This document shows positions 36,406 through 46,272 of a stretch of DNA of 64,000 nt, piece after piece (positions within the stretch are counted from its first letter, which is position 1; every line of letters begins with the position of its first letter). Location: positions 4,588,001 to 4,652,000 of the forward strand of contig NZ_CP145732.1 in the NCBI RefSeq assembly GCF_036884845.1. The letters run 5' to 3'. The position numbers and the translations under genes are program-made. Origin of the DNA: Pseudomonas sp. MAG733B (GTDB lineage Bacteria > Pseudomonadota > Gammaproteobacteria > Pseudomonadales > Pseudomonadaceae). Below the pieces are notes generated by a model that saw only the letters and a program-made list of their open reading frames with translations, was not told the DNA's origin and ran no database searches.

Positions 36406-37814
36406 ACGGCCTGTCCCGTCTGCGCCACTCCCTGACGCTGCATCTGGCGCTGGTGTTTGCGTTTCTCGCGTTTGTCTCGTTGACCGCTCTGGGCGTGGCG
36501 TTGTACCACGACCTGGAGCACGAATTGATCCGTCGCGACGATGCCGCCCTGATCACCCGCATCGATCAACTGCGCACGTTCCTCAACGACAGCAACACCC
36601 TGGAGCTGATTCGGACCAAACCGGCGCTGTTCCAGAACATGCTGGGTAATCGCGAAGCCTTGCTGACCATCGGCGCGCCCGGTCAAACGCCGTTGCTGGT
36701 GGTCAATCCGGGTAACCTGAGCATGCCAACGCTGTCGCCGATGCCTCTCAATCACCCGCTGAGCCTTGGCGACGTGCATCACTTGCCCAACATCAACGGC
36801 GTGCCTTTTTCGGCACTGGCGGCGACCATCGACTCCGGCGACCAGGGCACCCTGGAGGTGGTCACCGGGCGCCTGATGACCGAGCGCACAGCGGTGCTCG
36901 CCAACTATCGGCTCAACGTCTATCTGTTCGCCAGCGTGGCGGCGATTCTGCTGGCACTGTCCGGCTACGTACTGGTGCAACGTGGTCTGCTGCCGGTGCG
37001 GCGCGTGGCCCAACATGCCCAAGGCATCGGCGTGGGCAACCTTGGTGAGCGCCTCGACAGCCAGGGCGCGCCGCTGGAACTGCTGCCGATGATCGACGCC
37101 TTCAATGCCATGCTCGATCGCCTCGGCAGAGGCTTCGTGCAACTGGGACAAGTGTCGACCGACATGGCCCATGAACTGCGCACGCCAATCAACAATCTGC
37201 TCGGCGAAACCCAGGTCGCCTTGCAGCAGAACCGCAGCATCGAGGCCTATCAACAGTTGCTCGCGTCCAATGTCGAGGAACTCGAACGCCTGGCGCGAAT
37301 GCTCGACAACATGCTGTTCCTCGCACGCACCGACCCGGCCAGCGCCCTGCGCCAACGCCAGGAACTGGACGCCGCCGACGAGATGGAACGCATGGCCGAC
37401 TATTTCGAAGGTCTTGCGGCGGATGTCGGAATCCGCATCGATGCCCAGGGCAGCGGCGTGATCTGGGCCGAACCGATGCTGCTGCGCCGCGCCCTGGCCA
37501 ACCTGTGCGCCAATGCGATCAAATACGGCGCGCCTGACTCAGCGCTACACATCCAAGCCACACCAAAGACCGACGGCATCCACCTGCAAGTGCGCAACCA
37601 CGGCCAGACCATTCCCGCCGAGCACCTGCCCAGGCTGTTCGAACGCTTCTACCGGGTCGACGAATCCCGCGAACGCTCGGCGCAATCCAATGGCCTGGGT
37701 CTGTCGATCGTGGCGACGATCATGCAACTGCACAACGGCGCGTACAGCGTCAGCAGCGCTGATGGCGTTACCTGTTTTGAGCTGGTTTTCCCGGCGCGGC
37801 GGCCAGGTGAATGA
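36402..37814 (+). CDS. Heavy-metal-type sensor histidine kinase
   Basis: 470 residues. Helix 1 about residues 15-35, periplasmic loop to about 165, helix 2 ([20 protein letters not shown]), HAMP, then the H-box [20 protein letters not shown] and ATP-binding boxes [10 protein letters not shown] and [11 protein letters not shown]. Same layout as CusS/CopS. Partner of the preceding regulator; the metal or other signal is not known. Confidence 0.92.
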   Translation: MNGLSRLRHSLTLHLALVFAFLAFVSLTALGVALYHDLEHELIRRDDAALITRIDQLRTFLNDSNTLELIRTKPALFQNMLGNREALLTIGAPGQTPLLVVNPGNLSMPTLSPMPLNHPLSLGDVHHLPNINGVPFSALAATIDSGDQGTLEVVTGRLMTERTAVLANYRLNVYLFASVAAILLALSGYVLVQRGLLPVRRVAQHAQGIGVGNLGERLDSQGAPLELLPMIDAFNAMLDRLGRGFVQLGQVSTDMAHELRTPINNLLGETQVALQQNRSIEAYQQLLASNVEELERLARMLDNMLFLARTDPASALRQRQELDAADEMERMADYFEGLAADVGIRIDAQGSGVIWAEPMLLRRALANLCANAIKYGAPDSALHIQATPKTDGIHLQVRNHGQTIPAEHLPRLFERFYRVDESRERSAQSNGLGLSIVATIMQLHNGAYSVSSADGVTCFELVFPARRPGE

Positions 37815-37898
37815 GGTTTGAAGCCAAAAAAGCCTCGATAACGTGAGTCATGACCTAACCTCATAGGCTGAGTGACAAACAACCAGTCGAGCGCTCCC

Positions 37899-40283
37899 AT
37901 GCGTAATGCATTGAAGTTAATGATGGTCATGGCGTTGCTGCTGTTCGCGTCGAGCGGCTCGATGCTCGCGGCGGCGCCCGTGCCAGACGCTCCGGCCGAC
38001 AGCCTCACGAGAGCCCCCGCCAGCGTTTCCGAAGGCGATCTGGATGCGCTGCTCAACCAGCTCGGCAACCTGAAACAGCAGGTGTCCCTGGTCAGCAACT
38101 ACAGCCAGCTCGAAGGCCCGCAGGATCTGGTCCAGGCACTGATCCGGGAAGTTGATCGGCTGACGGCACTGCTGTTGCCCGAACAGGCTCAATTGCAGGC
38201 GCAACTGGGTGTGCTGGGGCCAACGCCCCTGGCAGAGGCCGCGTCGGAAAAGTCCGAAATCGCCAACCAGAGGACGGCCCTTACCGAGCAGAAAAACCGC
38301 ATCGACTCCCGGCTCAAAACCCTGGCAACCCTCAAAGCCAGCGCCGCCGAACTGCTGCTCCAGATAGCCGCCATCCGCCGCAGCCTGCTGGAAACCGAAG
38401 TGACCCAACAGACCCGGAGCGTGCTCAATCCCTGGTTCTGGGCCCCTCTGCTCAATCCGCCCGAGGAAGACCGGCAAAAATTCAGCGCATTCATGCAACA
38501 GATCGGCGACACGCTAGGCGCCACCTGGCAACCCGGCGAACGTCTGCTGACCAGCCTGTTGCTCGCCGTGGCCCTGGTTTTCTGGATTTTCGGTCGCAGG
38601 GTGGCCGAACGCGGACTGACCTGGTTGTGTATTCATCGAATGCCTGAAGGTCGCCTGCGGCGCAGTGCCCTGGCGCTGGCCTCGGTCGTGGCGACGATCC
38701 TGTCTGCCTGGATTGCCCTGCAGTTGCTGTTCTTCACCGTTACCCGAGAACTGCCCCTGACGCCGCAACTGCTGGGGTTTTCCCAGGACTTCGAAAAGAT
38801 CGTTTATACCTGTGTGCTGATCACCGGTCTGAGCCGCGCGCTGCTGTCCACGCAACACCCTTCGTGGCGACTGCCGGCCTTTGCCGACCCACTCGCCCTG
38901 GCCATCAAACCCTACCCGGTACGGTTGTCCTTAGCGCTGCTGGTGCTGGTATCGCTGGCACAAATGACCAATGCCACCGGCATGAGCTCGCAGATGGTGA
39001 TCTCTGTCCGAGGCCTGGTGGCACTGATTGTCTCGTCATTGATCGCGTTGCTGCTGTTGCGCGTCAGCAAAACCCGTCGGGCCATGGTCATCGCAGGCGT
39101 CGCCCCGGAAGCGGGTCGGACGCTGGCCGGGGTGATTTATTCGTTCGCCAGCATTGCGATCGTGATTTCGCTCGTTGCCTTGCTTGTCGGCTATGTGTCG
39201 CTGTCGCGCTTCATCACTTACGAGCTGGTGTGGTTCTTCATAATTTTTGCCGGCTTCTATTTGTTGATCCAGATCGTGAAGGACGGTTGCGAATTCCTGT
39301 TTTCACCCCGCTATTCCACGGGCAAGGCCCTCAAGCAATTGCTGGGCATTGGCGACACACGCCTGGAGCAGATTTCGATCCTCCTGTCCGGTTTCGGCCG
39401 CGCCATGCTGTTGCTGTTAGCGCTGATCACGCTGGTGGTGGGCGGCGTCGGTTCGACGCTCGGCCAACTGGCCACCAATATTCTGGCTATCCTCGGAGGC
39501 GACGGCCTGCGCAAACTGAACATCGTCCCGGCCAACCTGTTGCAAGCCTTGCTCGCGCTGATCATCGGCATCTACCTGATCCGCTCATTGCGCCGCTGGC
39601 TGGACAACGAATTCCTGCCGAAAACCGAAATGGACCCCGGCATGTGTGCCTCGCTCAGCACCTTGTTCTCCAACATCGGCTACGCCTTGGTGATTTTGCT
39701 GATGCTGTCGTCGCTGGGGGTCAAGTGGACCAATCTGGCCTGGATCGTCAGCGCCTTGTCGGTGGGGATCGGCTTCGGTTTGCAGGAAATCGTCAAGAAC
39801 TTCGTATCCGGCATCATTCTGTTGACCGAACGCCCGGTGAAGGTTGGCGACCTGATCAGCATCAGCGGGGTCGAGGGTGACATCCGCCGGATCAACGTGC
39901 GGGCCACGGAAATACAACTGGCCGACCGCTCGATCGTGATCGTGCCCAATTCGCAGTTGATCTCGCAGAACCTGCGCAACGTCACCCTCGGCGGCAGCGC
40001 CCAAGGGGTGGCGACACTCGAACTGATGTTCCCGCTGGACATCGACCCCGAGCAAGTGCGCAACCTGCTGTACAACACCTACATCGAGCACGAAACCATT
40101 CTGGACAAACCGGCGCCGGTGGTGCGTTTCAGCCAACTCAAGCCCGAAGGCATTACTTTGACCATCACCGGTTATGTCAGCAGCCCGCGCATGGTTACCG
40201 CGATCAAAAGCGAGCTGCTGTTCGAAATTCTCAAACGGCTGAGCGCCGCGGGGATAGAACTGGCGAAACCGCCTGCGGCGTGA
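37899..40283 (+). CDS. Large MscS-family mechanosensitive channel (DUF3772 type)
   Basis: 794 residues if started at ATG 37899; a GTG at 37872 would add nine residues before an otherwise good signal peptide (MALLLFASSGSMLAAAP). Residues about 45-170 form a periplasmic coiled-coil domain rich in Leu/Gln, then about ten helices, and the MscS core near 600-794 (SVGIGFGLQEIVKNFVSGII, ERPVKVGDLISISGVEGDI, VPNSQLISQNLRNVTLG). MscK/YbiO-like channels open on osmotic downshock. Confidence 0.9.
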   Translation: MRNALKLMMVMALLLFASSGSMLAAAPVPDAPADSLTRAPASVSEGDLDALLNQLGNLKQQVSLVSNYSQLEGPQDLVQALIREVDRLTALLLPEQAQLQAQLGVLGPTPLAEAASEKSEIANQRTALTEQKNRIDSRLKTLATLKASAAELLLQIAAIRRSLLETEVTQQTRSVLNPWFWAPLLNPPEEDRQKFSAFMQQIGDTLGATWQPGERLLTSLLLAVALVFWIFGRRVAERGLTWLCIHRMPEGRLRRSALALASVVATILSAWIALQLLFFTVTRELPLTPQLLGFSQDFEKIVYTCVLITGLSRALLSTQHPSWRLPAFADPLALAIKPYPVRLSLALLVLVSLAQMTNATGMSSQMVISVRGLVALIVSSLIALLLLRVSKTRRAMVIAGVAPEAGRTLAGVIYSFASIAIVISLVALLVGYVSLSRFITYELVWFFIIFAGFYLLIQIVKDGCEFLFSPRYSTGKALKQLLGIGDTRLEQISILLSGFGRAMLLLLALITLVVGGVGSTLGQLATNILAILGGDGLRKLNIVPANLLQALLALIIGIYLIRSLRRWLDNEFLPKTEMDPGMCASLSTLFSNIGYALVILLMLSSLGVKWTNLAWIVSALSVGIGFGLQEIVKNFVSGIILLTERPVKVGDLISISGVEGDIRRINVRATEIQLADRSIVIVPNSQLISQNLRNVTLGGSAQGVATLELMFPLDIDPEQVRNLLYNTYIEHETILDKPAPVVRFSQLKPEGITLTITGYVSSPRMVTAIKSELLFEILKRLSAAGIELAKPPAA

Positions 40284-40308
40284 TTACCGTCACGCCGCAG
40301 GTAGTGTT
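40272..40308. terminator. Terminator hairpin between mscS-like gene and aldehyde dehydrogenase
   Basis: A perfect 12-base stem CCTGCGGCGTGA / TCACGCCGCAGG with TTACCG loop. The left arm includes the channel's stop codon. The T-run is weak (GTGTTTT). It separates two converging genes. Confidence 0.75.
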
Positions 40309-40313
40309 TTGCA

Positions 40314-41804
40314 TCAATGCGCGATGCACACCGACTTGAGCTCGGTGTAAGCCTCGATCACTGCGCGGCCGAACTCGCGGCCCATGCCCGACTGCTTGAC
40401 GCCACCGAACGGCATCGCCGGGTCGAGCAATACGTGGGCGTTGACCCAAACCGTACCGGCCTCGATGCGCGGCACCAGGTTCATCGCTTTGCCCAGATCG
40501 TTGGTCCACAGGCTGGCGGCCAGACCGTAGCGGTTGTCGTTGGCCAGTTCGATGACGGCATCTTCATCGTCGAATGGCATCACGCCCAGCACCGGACCGA
40601 ACACTTCTTCGCGGGCCACGGCCATGCTGTGGTCGATATCGGCCAGGATGGTCGGCTGCACGAAGAAGCCATCGCCTTCCAGCAACTCGCCACCGGTCAC
40701 GACGCGAGCGCCTTCCTGACGGGCCAGTTCAATGTGCTTGAGCACGCTTTGCTGCTGCTTGCGCGAAACCAGCGGGTTGATCGCTGCATCGCAGTTCATG
40801 CCGTCACCAATCGGCATCGCCGAGACGGCCGCTGCCAGGGCTTCAACGAACTGGTCGTGAATCGAGCGATGCACGTAGAAACGCGAGGCCGCCGCACACA
40901 CCTGACCATTGTTCAGCAGGCCGCCAAGAATCGCGCCCTGCACGGCTTTCTCGATGTCGGCATCAGCGAGCACGATCATCGGGTTCTTGCCGCCCAGTTC
41001 CAGAGAGAAGCGTGTCATGTTTTCCATGCACGCCACACCGACGCTTTTGCCCACGGCGGTGGAGCCAGTGAACGACACTTTGCTCACCAGCGGATGCGAA
41101 GTCAGCACCCCACCGACCGAAGCACCGCCACCGGTCACGACGTTGAACACGCCTGCGGGAATCCCGGCTTCGAGGGCCAGTTCAGCCAGGCGCATGGCGG
41201 TCAGCGGGGTTTCCATCGCCGGTTTGATGATGACGGTGCAACCGGTGGCCAGCGCCGGCATCAGTTTCCAGGCGGCGATCAGCAGCGGGAAGTTCCACGG
41301 CACGATGCCGACGACTACACCCACCGGCTCACGCTTGGTGAAGGCAGTGAACTTGGCACCTGGCGGCAGCGGGATCGACACATCGAAGGTCTGGCCTTCG
41401 ATTTTGGTCGCCCAACCGGACATGTAGCGCATGAACTCCACGGTGGCGTTCAAATCCAGAGCGCGAGCCATGTTGATCGACTTGCCCTGGCTCAGGGTTT
41501 CCAGTTGCGCGAGTTCTTCAGCGTGTTCTTCTACCAGACGGGTGAAGTTCAGCAGGATGCGTTCGCGATCAGCCGGGCGCAGCGCAGACCACACACCGGA
41601 CTTGAACGCTTTGTGCGACGACTGCACGGCGCGCTCGACGATTTCCAGCGGCGCGTCGAGGGTCTCGCACAGGGTTTGCCCGGTGGCCGGGTTGACCACG
41701 GCAATGCTCTCGCCTTCGGCAAACACCCACTGCCCATCAATGAAGCAGCCGTGACGACGATCGAGGAATGCAGCGACCTGCGGCAGAATTTCAACGTTGC
41801 TCAT
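40314..41804 (-). CDS. Phenylacetaldehyde-type aldehyde dehydrogenase
   Basis: 496 residues. NAD-dependent ALDH fold with IVPWNFPLLIAAWKLMPAL, SFTGSTAVGKSV, FSLELGGKNPMIVLADAD (catalytic Glu) and NNGQVCAAASR (catalytic Cys). The overall sequence resembles Pseudomonas phenylacetaldehyde dehydrogenases (PadA/PeaE/FeaB), which make phenylacetate from phenylethylamine or styrene. No phenylethylamine dehydrogenase genes are in the window. The gene for a small cytochrome c lies 47 bases upstream, same strand. Confidence 0.85.
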   Translation of the reverse strand: MSNVEILPQVAAFLDRRHGCFIDGQWVFAEGESIAVVNPATGQTLCETLDAPLEIVERAVQSSHKAFKSGVWSALRPADRERILLNFTRLVEEHAEELAQLETLSQGKSINMARALDLNATVEFMRYMSGWATKIEGQTFDVSIPLPPGAKFTAFTKREPVGVVVGIVPWNFPLLIAAWKLMPALATGCTVIIKPAMETPLTAMRLAELALEAGIPAGVFNVVTGGGASVGGVLTSHPLVSKVSFTGSTAVGKSVGVACMENMTRFSLELGGKNPMIVLADADIEKAVQGAILGGLLNNGQVCAAASRFYVHRSIHDQFVEALAAAVSAMPIGDGMNCDAAINPLVSRKQQQSVLKHIELARQEGARVVTGGELLEGDGFFVQPTILADIDHSMAVAREEVFGPVLGVMPFDDEDAVIELANDNRYGLAASLWTNDLGKAMNLVPRIEAGTVWVNAHVLLDPAMPFGGVKQSGMGREFGRAVIEAYTELKSVCIAH

Positions 41805-41851
41805 AAATCACCTTTCATGCAGATGAGTTGTTCAGTCGGTAATCCGGCTGA

Positions 41852-42241
41852 TTACTTTTGTTCTTTGAGGAAGCACACGACCGCTTGGCGATCATCTGCC
41901 GAGGCCATGCCCATGTAGGGCATGTAGGTGCCAGGCACATAGGCCTGGGGTTGGGTGATGAGTTGTTCGATGTTCTCGGCTTGCCAGTCGATGTTCTTGT
42001 TGCGCATGGCTTGCGAGTAGTTGAAGCCTTCCAGCGAGCCGGACTTGCGCCCGATCACACCCGCCAGGTTCGGCCCCATCATGCCGGCCGTGCCTTTGCT
42101 CACGGCATGGCAAACCCCGCATTCATTGGCGAAGACTTCGGCGCCACGGCTTTTAACCGGTGCGCAATCGGCCGCCAGTGCGGCCTGGGCCAGGGTGAAA
42201 GACAACAAACCAATGAGGGGCAAACGCAGGGCGGTGAACAT
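41852..42241 (-). CDS. Small periplasmic class I cytochrome c
   Basis: 129 residues from ATG 42241; signal peptide ends AALAAD. Single heme site CGVCH, and distal Met in PGTYMPYMGM. GPNLAGVIGRKSGS is the usual c-type fold motif. Probably accepts electrons from a periplasmic dehydrogenase, in keeping with the aldehyde dehydrogenase behind it in the operon. Confidence 0.88.
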   Translation of the reverse strand: MFTALRLPLIGLLSFTLAQAALAADCAPVKSRGAEVFANECGVCHAVSKGTAGMMGPNLAGVIGRKSGSLEGFNYSQAMRNKNIDWQAENIEQLITQPQAYVPGTYMPYMGMASADDRQAVVCFLKEQK

Positions 42242-42367
42242 AAGAAACGACCTTGAAAATCCACGCGTCCGCCAGCAGACGAACGCCAACACTGAAGATG
42301 CCGGCACCACGGTGCTTCGGCAGGTTGAGCTGGATTGTCGGTGGTCGTTGGCTTGCAGGTTTTGCCC

Positions 42368-42418
42368 TGCGTGCCAGTTGTGTTGGCGCTTCTGCCAAAC
42401 CGACCAATCTGGCACGCA
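42368..42418. promoter_or_regulatory. Nested inverted repeats in a divergent promoter
   Basis: TGCGTGCCAG (42368-42377) and CTGGCACGCA (42409-42418) are perfect complements. Inside them TTGGC-GCTTCT-GCCAA (42383-42398) is a second perfect pair. The structure lies in the 280-base gap between the cytochrome c gene (minus) and the porin gene (plus), so it is a candidate operator controlling both. Confidence 0.5.
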
Positions 42419-42522
42419 CGACCAACTAATTGGCAAACAGGCAAAAGGCTGGAAAAAAGCCGCGACTTAGTATCCGGGCAGACCGCAAACCTGCGCTCAA
42501 GAACAAGAACGGATGCCACACC

Positions 42523-43845
42523 ATGCTCAAGTCCCCCTTGCTTCGCCTTTCGACTCTCGCGCTGATGATCAGCGCTGGCCAGGCCGGAGCCTACGAACTC
42601 TACGCCGATGACGACAGTCACCTGAACGCCACGCTGGAAGCGGTTTTCGGCGTGTTCCACAGCCAGGAAAACTACGCCCTGTCGGGTCGTCTCGACGAAG
42701 GTTCGTCGTCGTGGCGCGAGGGCTACATCAAGTACGGCCTGAGTTTCGACCAGGGCCTGGCCGGTGTGGGCACCGCTTATGGCGCGGCGAATCTGCTCAG
42801 CTCCGGCACCTGGGGCGACGGCGATGCCGCAGGTTTCAGCGATGGTTCGGAACGCACCACCAAGTTCGAAGACGCCTACCTCGGCTGGCGCTCGGCGGAC
42901 CTGTTCCCGGTACTGGGTGCCGATGGCATCGACCTGTCGTTCGGTCGCCAGAACATTGTGGTCGGCGACGGTTTCCTGATTGACGGCGACGCTTTGAACA
43001 TGGGCAAAGGCCTTGCCGACGGCGAGTTCAACCGGGGTGGCGCCTACTGGCTGGCCGCGCGCAAGGCCTTCGACGAAACCGCCGTGCTGCGGATCGGCGG
43101 CAAGGAAGGCTGGCGCAGCGACCTGATGTGGCTCAAATCCAACAACCGCGCCCAGGCCATGACCGAAATGTACGTCGGCACCCTGGAGCACGTGTCCGAA
43201 GCCGGCACCGTCGGTTTGACCTACGTCGACACCAAAGACATCGACGAACAGTACGCCTCCCCTGCGCAACTCGAACGCGACGGCATGAAAACCTACAGCC
43301 TGCGCGCAACCGGCAACGCCGGGGTCAAAGACCTGTTCCTCTCCGGCGAATACGCCAAGCAGGACAAACCGCACACCGCCACCGAAGACGCCTGGTATCT
43401 GGAAGCCGGCTGGACCTTTTCCGACGCACCGTGGACGCCGTATGCCGGCTATCGCTACAGCCGTTTCTCGGAAGGCTACGACACGCTGTTCTACGGTTTC
43501 AGCCGTGGCTTCGGCACCTGGTTCCAGGGTGAAGTGGCGGGCAACTACGCCGGCCCGTTCAACAGCAACTCGCGCATCCAGCAACTCAAGTTCACCGTCT
43601 CGCCGCTGGAGAACCTGACCGTCGGCGCGATGTACTTCAACTTCGACACCATCGACCGCGACCTGGGCAACACCGATGGCCACGAAATCGACCTGTACGC
43701 CGAATGGCACCTCAACGACCACATCACGGTCATGCCGCTGGTGGGTCTGTTCCAGCCGGACAAGAGCGCTGATCAGGGCGGCACGCAGCTGGGCAACAAC
43801 GACAAGAACCTCTACAGCCAGCTGATTTTCGCCACGACTTTCTAA
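42523..43845 (+). CDS. Outer-membrane porin (alginate-export/OprD-like barrel)
   Basis: 440 residues from ATG 42523 (MLKSPLLRLSTLALMISAGQ); signal peptide ends AGAYE. Alternating beta-strand pattern throughout and a terminal aromatic (SQLIFATTF), as expected for an outer-membrane barrel. FGRQNIVVGDGFLIDGDALN and YRYSRFSEGYDTLFYGFSRG resemble alginate-export-type porins. Presumably lets a small aromatic or amine substrate in. An in-frame upstream start at 42430 looks non-coding. Confidence 0.85.
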   Translation: MLKSPLLRLSTLALMISAGQAGAYELYADDDSHLNATLEAVFGVFHSQENYALSGRLDEGSSSWREGYIKYGLSFDQGLAGVGTAYGAANLLSSGTWGDGDAAGFSDGSERTTKFEDAYLGWRSADLFPVLGADGIDLSFGRQNIVVGDGFLIDGDALNMGKGLADGEFNRGGAYWLAARKAFDETAVLRIGGKEGWRSDLMWLKSNNRAQAMTEMYVGTLEHVSEAGTVGLTYVDTKDIDEQYASPAQLERDGMKTYSLRATGNAGVKDLFLSGEYAKQDKPHTATEDAWYLEAGWTFSDAPWTPYAGYRYSRFSEGYDTLFYGFSRGFGTWFQGEVAGNYAGPFNSNSRIQQLKFTVSPLENLTVGAMYFNFDTIDRDLGNTDGHEIDLYAEWHLNDHITVMPLVGLFQPDKSADQGGTQLGNNDKNLYSQLIFATTF

Positions 43846-43863
43846 TTCGGCCTCAACGCAAAC

Positions 43864-43967
43864 CTTGTAGGAGCGAGCCTGCTCGCGATGGACGTCAACG
43901 ATGACACGGGCTGTCTGAATGAACGCGTCGTCCAGACGTTTTTCGCGAGCAGGCTCGCTCCTACAGG
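43864..43967. repeat. REPIN (GAGCGAGCCTGCTCGCG type)
   Basis: Inverted pair GTAGGAGCGAGCCTGCTCGC and GCGAGCAGGCTCGCTCCTAC with about 55 bases between, separating the porin and chemoreceptor genes. Confidence 0.92.
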
Positions 43968-44001
43968 GATCGGGTAGATTTCCAGGAAAAAGGTATTTCC
44001 A

Positions 44002-46128
44002 ATGCAGAAAAGTTTCCTCACGATCCAGAGCAAGATCGCCCTGCTCGCCGGCCTCTGCCTGCTGTTGGTGGTCGGTTTGCTGATGGGGTTGTCGCTCTAC
44101 CAGACGCACAAGAGCAGCCAGCAAGTGGCCGAGGCCAGCGGTGAAATGCTCGCCGACGCGGCCAAGGAACACATGCAGGCGCTGGGCAAAGTGCAGGCCA
44201 TGCAGGTGCAACGCACCTTCATGCAAACCCACGAATTCGGCCAGGGGTTGTCGCGGTATCTGCTGTACCTCAGGCAACTTCAACATCAGGGCAATCTGAC
44301 CCGCCAACAACTGCGCCAGGAGCTGAGTACCCAGCTTCACCAGGCCCTGATCGACAAGCCCGACCTGCTCGGGCTTTACGTCATTTTTGAACCCGATGCC
44401 CTGGACGGCGCCGACGCCGGTTTCGTCGATAAAGCGGATCTGGGCAGCAACGAAACCGGTCGTTTCTCCCTGTACTGGGTGCAGAGCAAGCCCGGTGAAC
44501 TGCAAGCGGTGATCGGCGACGAAGGCCTGCTGGCCAACACCGAGCCCGGCCCGAGCGGCGCACCGTATAACGCCTTCTACACCTGCGCCCGCGACACCCG
44601 TCAGGCCTGTGTGCTGGAGCCCTATTTCGACGAGGCATCGGGCAGTCGAAAACTGGTGACCAGCGTCGCCTTCCCACTGCTGGAAAACGGCAAGGTGATC
44701 GCCGTGGTCGGCCTCGACATCAACCTCGCCGCGTTGCAAAAGAACAGCGAAGCCAGTGCACTTGAACTGTTCGACGGTCACGGTCAGATCAGCATCGTCA
44801 GCCCCCGTGGCGTGATCTCCGCCGACAGTCAGAATGTCAGCCGCCTCGGCCAACCGATGGACAATACCGAGGTGATGGACGCCTTGCGTCAGGGCCAGCC
44901 AAAGGTGTTTGTCGACCCGCAACAGATCAAGGTCCTCGAACCACTGCCGCCGATTGCCGGCGCCGCGCCGTGGGGTGTGTTGGTGGGCGTGCCGCAAGAC
45001 GTGTTGCTGGCGCCGGTCGCGACCCTGCAAAAGGAACTCGACGCCCAAGGCGTGCAAAGCACGGCGCTGGAACTGCTGCTCGGTGGCGGCTCGGCACTGC
45101 TCGGCCTGCTATTGATCTGGTACACCGCGCAACGCATCACCCGGCCGCTGCAAGTGCTGACGCGGGTCATGGAAGACATTTCCCTGGGCGAAGGCGACCT
45201 GACCCGACGCCTGCAAGTGCAATCGCGGGATGAGATCGGCCAACTGGCGACGGCGTTCAACCGCTTCGTCGAGCGCATTCACCAGTCGATGCGCGAGGTG
45301 TCGTCAGCGGCCCTTGGCGTCAACGAAGGTGCCCGCCGCGTGCTGGACGCGTCCAACTCGTCGCTGAGCAATTTCGACGATCAATCCAGCCGCACCAACA
45401 GCGTGGCCGCCGCGATCAATCAACTGGGTGCCGCTGCCCAAGAGATCGCCAACAACGCATCCGACGCCTCGCATCAGGCGTCCAGCGCCCGGCAACAAGC
45501 CGAAGACGGTCGCCAGGTGGTGCAACGCACGATCGAGGTGATGAACGAGTTGTCGGGCAAGATCAGCGCGTCGTGCACCAACATCGAAGTGCTCAACGAC
45601 AAGACCGTGAACATCGGGCAGATCCTCGAAGTGATCAAGGGCATCTCCCAGCAGACCAACCTGCTGGCGCTCAACGCCGCGATCGAAGCAGCCCGCGCCG
45701 GTGAAGCGGGACGCGGTTTTGCCGTGGTGGCGGACGAAGTGCGCAGTCTGGCCGGACGCACCCAGGCCTCGGCGCTGGAGATCCAACAGATGATCGAAGA
45801 GCTGCAAGTCGGCGCCCGCGACTCGGTCATCACCATGACCGAAAGCCAGCAACACAGCGAAGAAAGCGTCACCATCGCCAACCTCGCCGGCACCCGCCTG
45901 GGCAGCGTCACCCAACGCATCGGCGAGATCGACAACGTCAACCAGTCCGTCGCCGCCGCCACCGAAGAACAGACTGCCGTGGTCGAAGCGCTGAACGTCG
46001 ACATCACCCAGATCAACACGCTGAACCAGCAAGGCGTGGAAAACCTACAAGCGACATTGCGCGCGTGTACCGAGCTGGAGCAACAGGCGGCAAGGTTGAA
46101 TCAGTTGGTTGGTAGCTTCCGCATCTGA
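44002..46128 (+). CDS. Methyl-accepting chemotaxis protein with double-Cache sensor
   Basis: 708 residues. Helix 1 ([20 protein letters not shown]), periplasmic sensor about residues 37-355 of dCache type ([48 protein letters not shown]), helix 2 near 360-375, HAMP ([20 protein letters not shown]), and the signalling hairpin [20 protein letters not shown]. Ligand is unknown. Position between a phenylacetaldehyde-type dehydrogenase and an IAA locus makes an amine or aromatic ligand a guess only. Confidence 0.92.
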   Translation: MQKSFLTIQSKIALLAGLCLLLVVGLLMGLSLYQTHKSSQQVAEASGEMLADAAKEHMQALGKVQAMQVQRTFMQTHEFGQGLSRYLLYLRQLQHQGNLTRQQLRQELSTQLHQALIDKPDLLGLYVIFEPDALDGADAGFVDKADLGSNETGRFSLYWVQSKPGELQAVIGDEGLLANTEPGPSGAPYNAFYTCARDTRQACVLEPYFDEASGSRKLVTSVAFPLLENGKVIAVVGLDINLAALQKNSEASALELFDGHGQISIVSPRGVISADSQNVSRLGQPMDNTEVMDALRQGQPKVFVDPQQIKVLEPLPPIAGAAPWGVLVGVPQDVLLAPVATLQKELDAQGVQSTALELLLGGGSALLGLLLIWYTAQRITRPLQVLTRVMEDISLGEGDLTRRLQVQSRDEIGQLATAFNRFVERIHQSMREVSSAALGVNEGARRVLDASNSSLSNFDDQSSRTNSVAAAINQLGAAAQEIANNASDASHQASSARQQAEDGRQVVQRTIEVMNELSGKISASCTNIEVLNDKTVNIGQILEVIKGISQQTNLLALNAAIEAARAGEAGRGFAVVADEVRSLAGRTQASALEIQQMIEELQVGARDSVITMTESQQHSEESVTIANLAGTRLGSVTQRIGEIDNVNQSVAAATEEQTAVVEALNVDITQINTLNQQGVENLQATLRACTELEQQAARLNQLVGSFRI

Positions 46129-46146
46129 AATTGATGGTGTCGGATA

Positions 46147-46249
46147 GGCCTCATCGCGGGCAAGCCCGCTCCCACAGTGATTTGTGGTGCACGCAAATTT
46201 TGCAGTCAACGCAAAAACCTGTGGGAGCGGGCTTGCCCGCGATGAGGCC
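46147..46249. repeat. REPIN (GAGCGGGCTTGCCCGCG type)
   Basis: Inverted pair GCGGGCAAGCCCGCTCCCAC and GTGGGAGCGGGCTTGCCCGC, outward arrangement, between the chemoreceptor and the converging synthetase-paralogue gene. Confidence 0.92.
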
Positions 46250-46272
46250 GACACTGGCAACACCAATGCCCG

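Noticed and set aside
40317..41918. 533-codon plus-strand frame over the aldehyde dehydrogenase
   Set aside because: His/Arg/Gln-rich shadow; the minus strand has all ALDH catalytic motifs.
42100..45057. 985-codon open frame on the minus strand
   Set aside because: It lies antisense to the porin, a REPIN, the chemoreceptor and part of the cytochrome c gene, which are well supported. The translation is Val/Gly/His-rich and family-less, as expected of the shadow of GC-rich genes.
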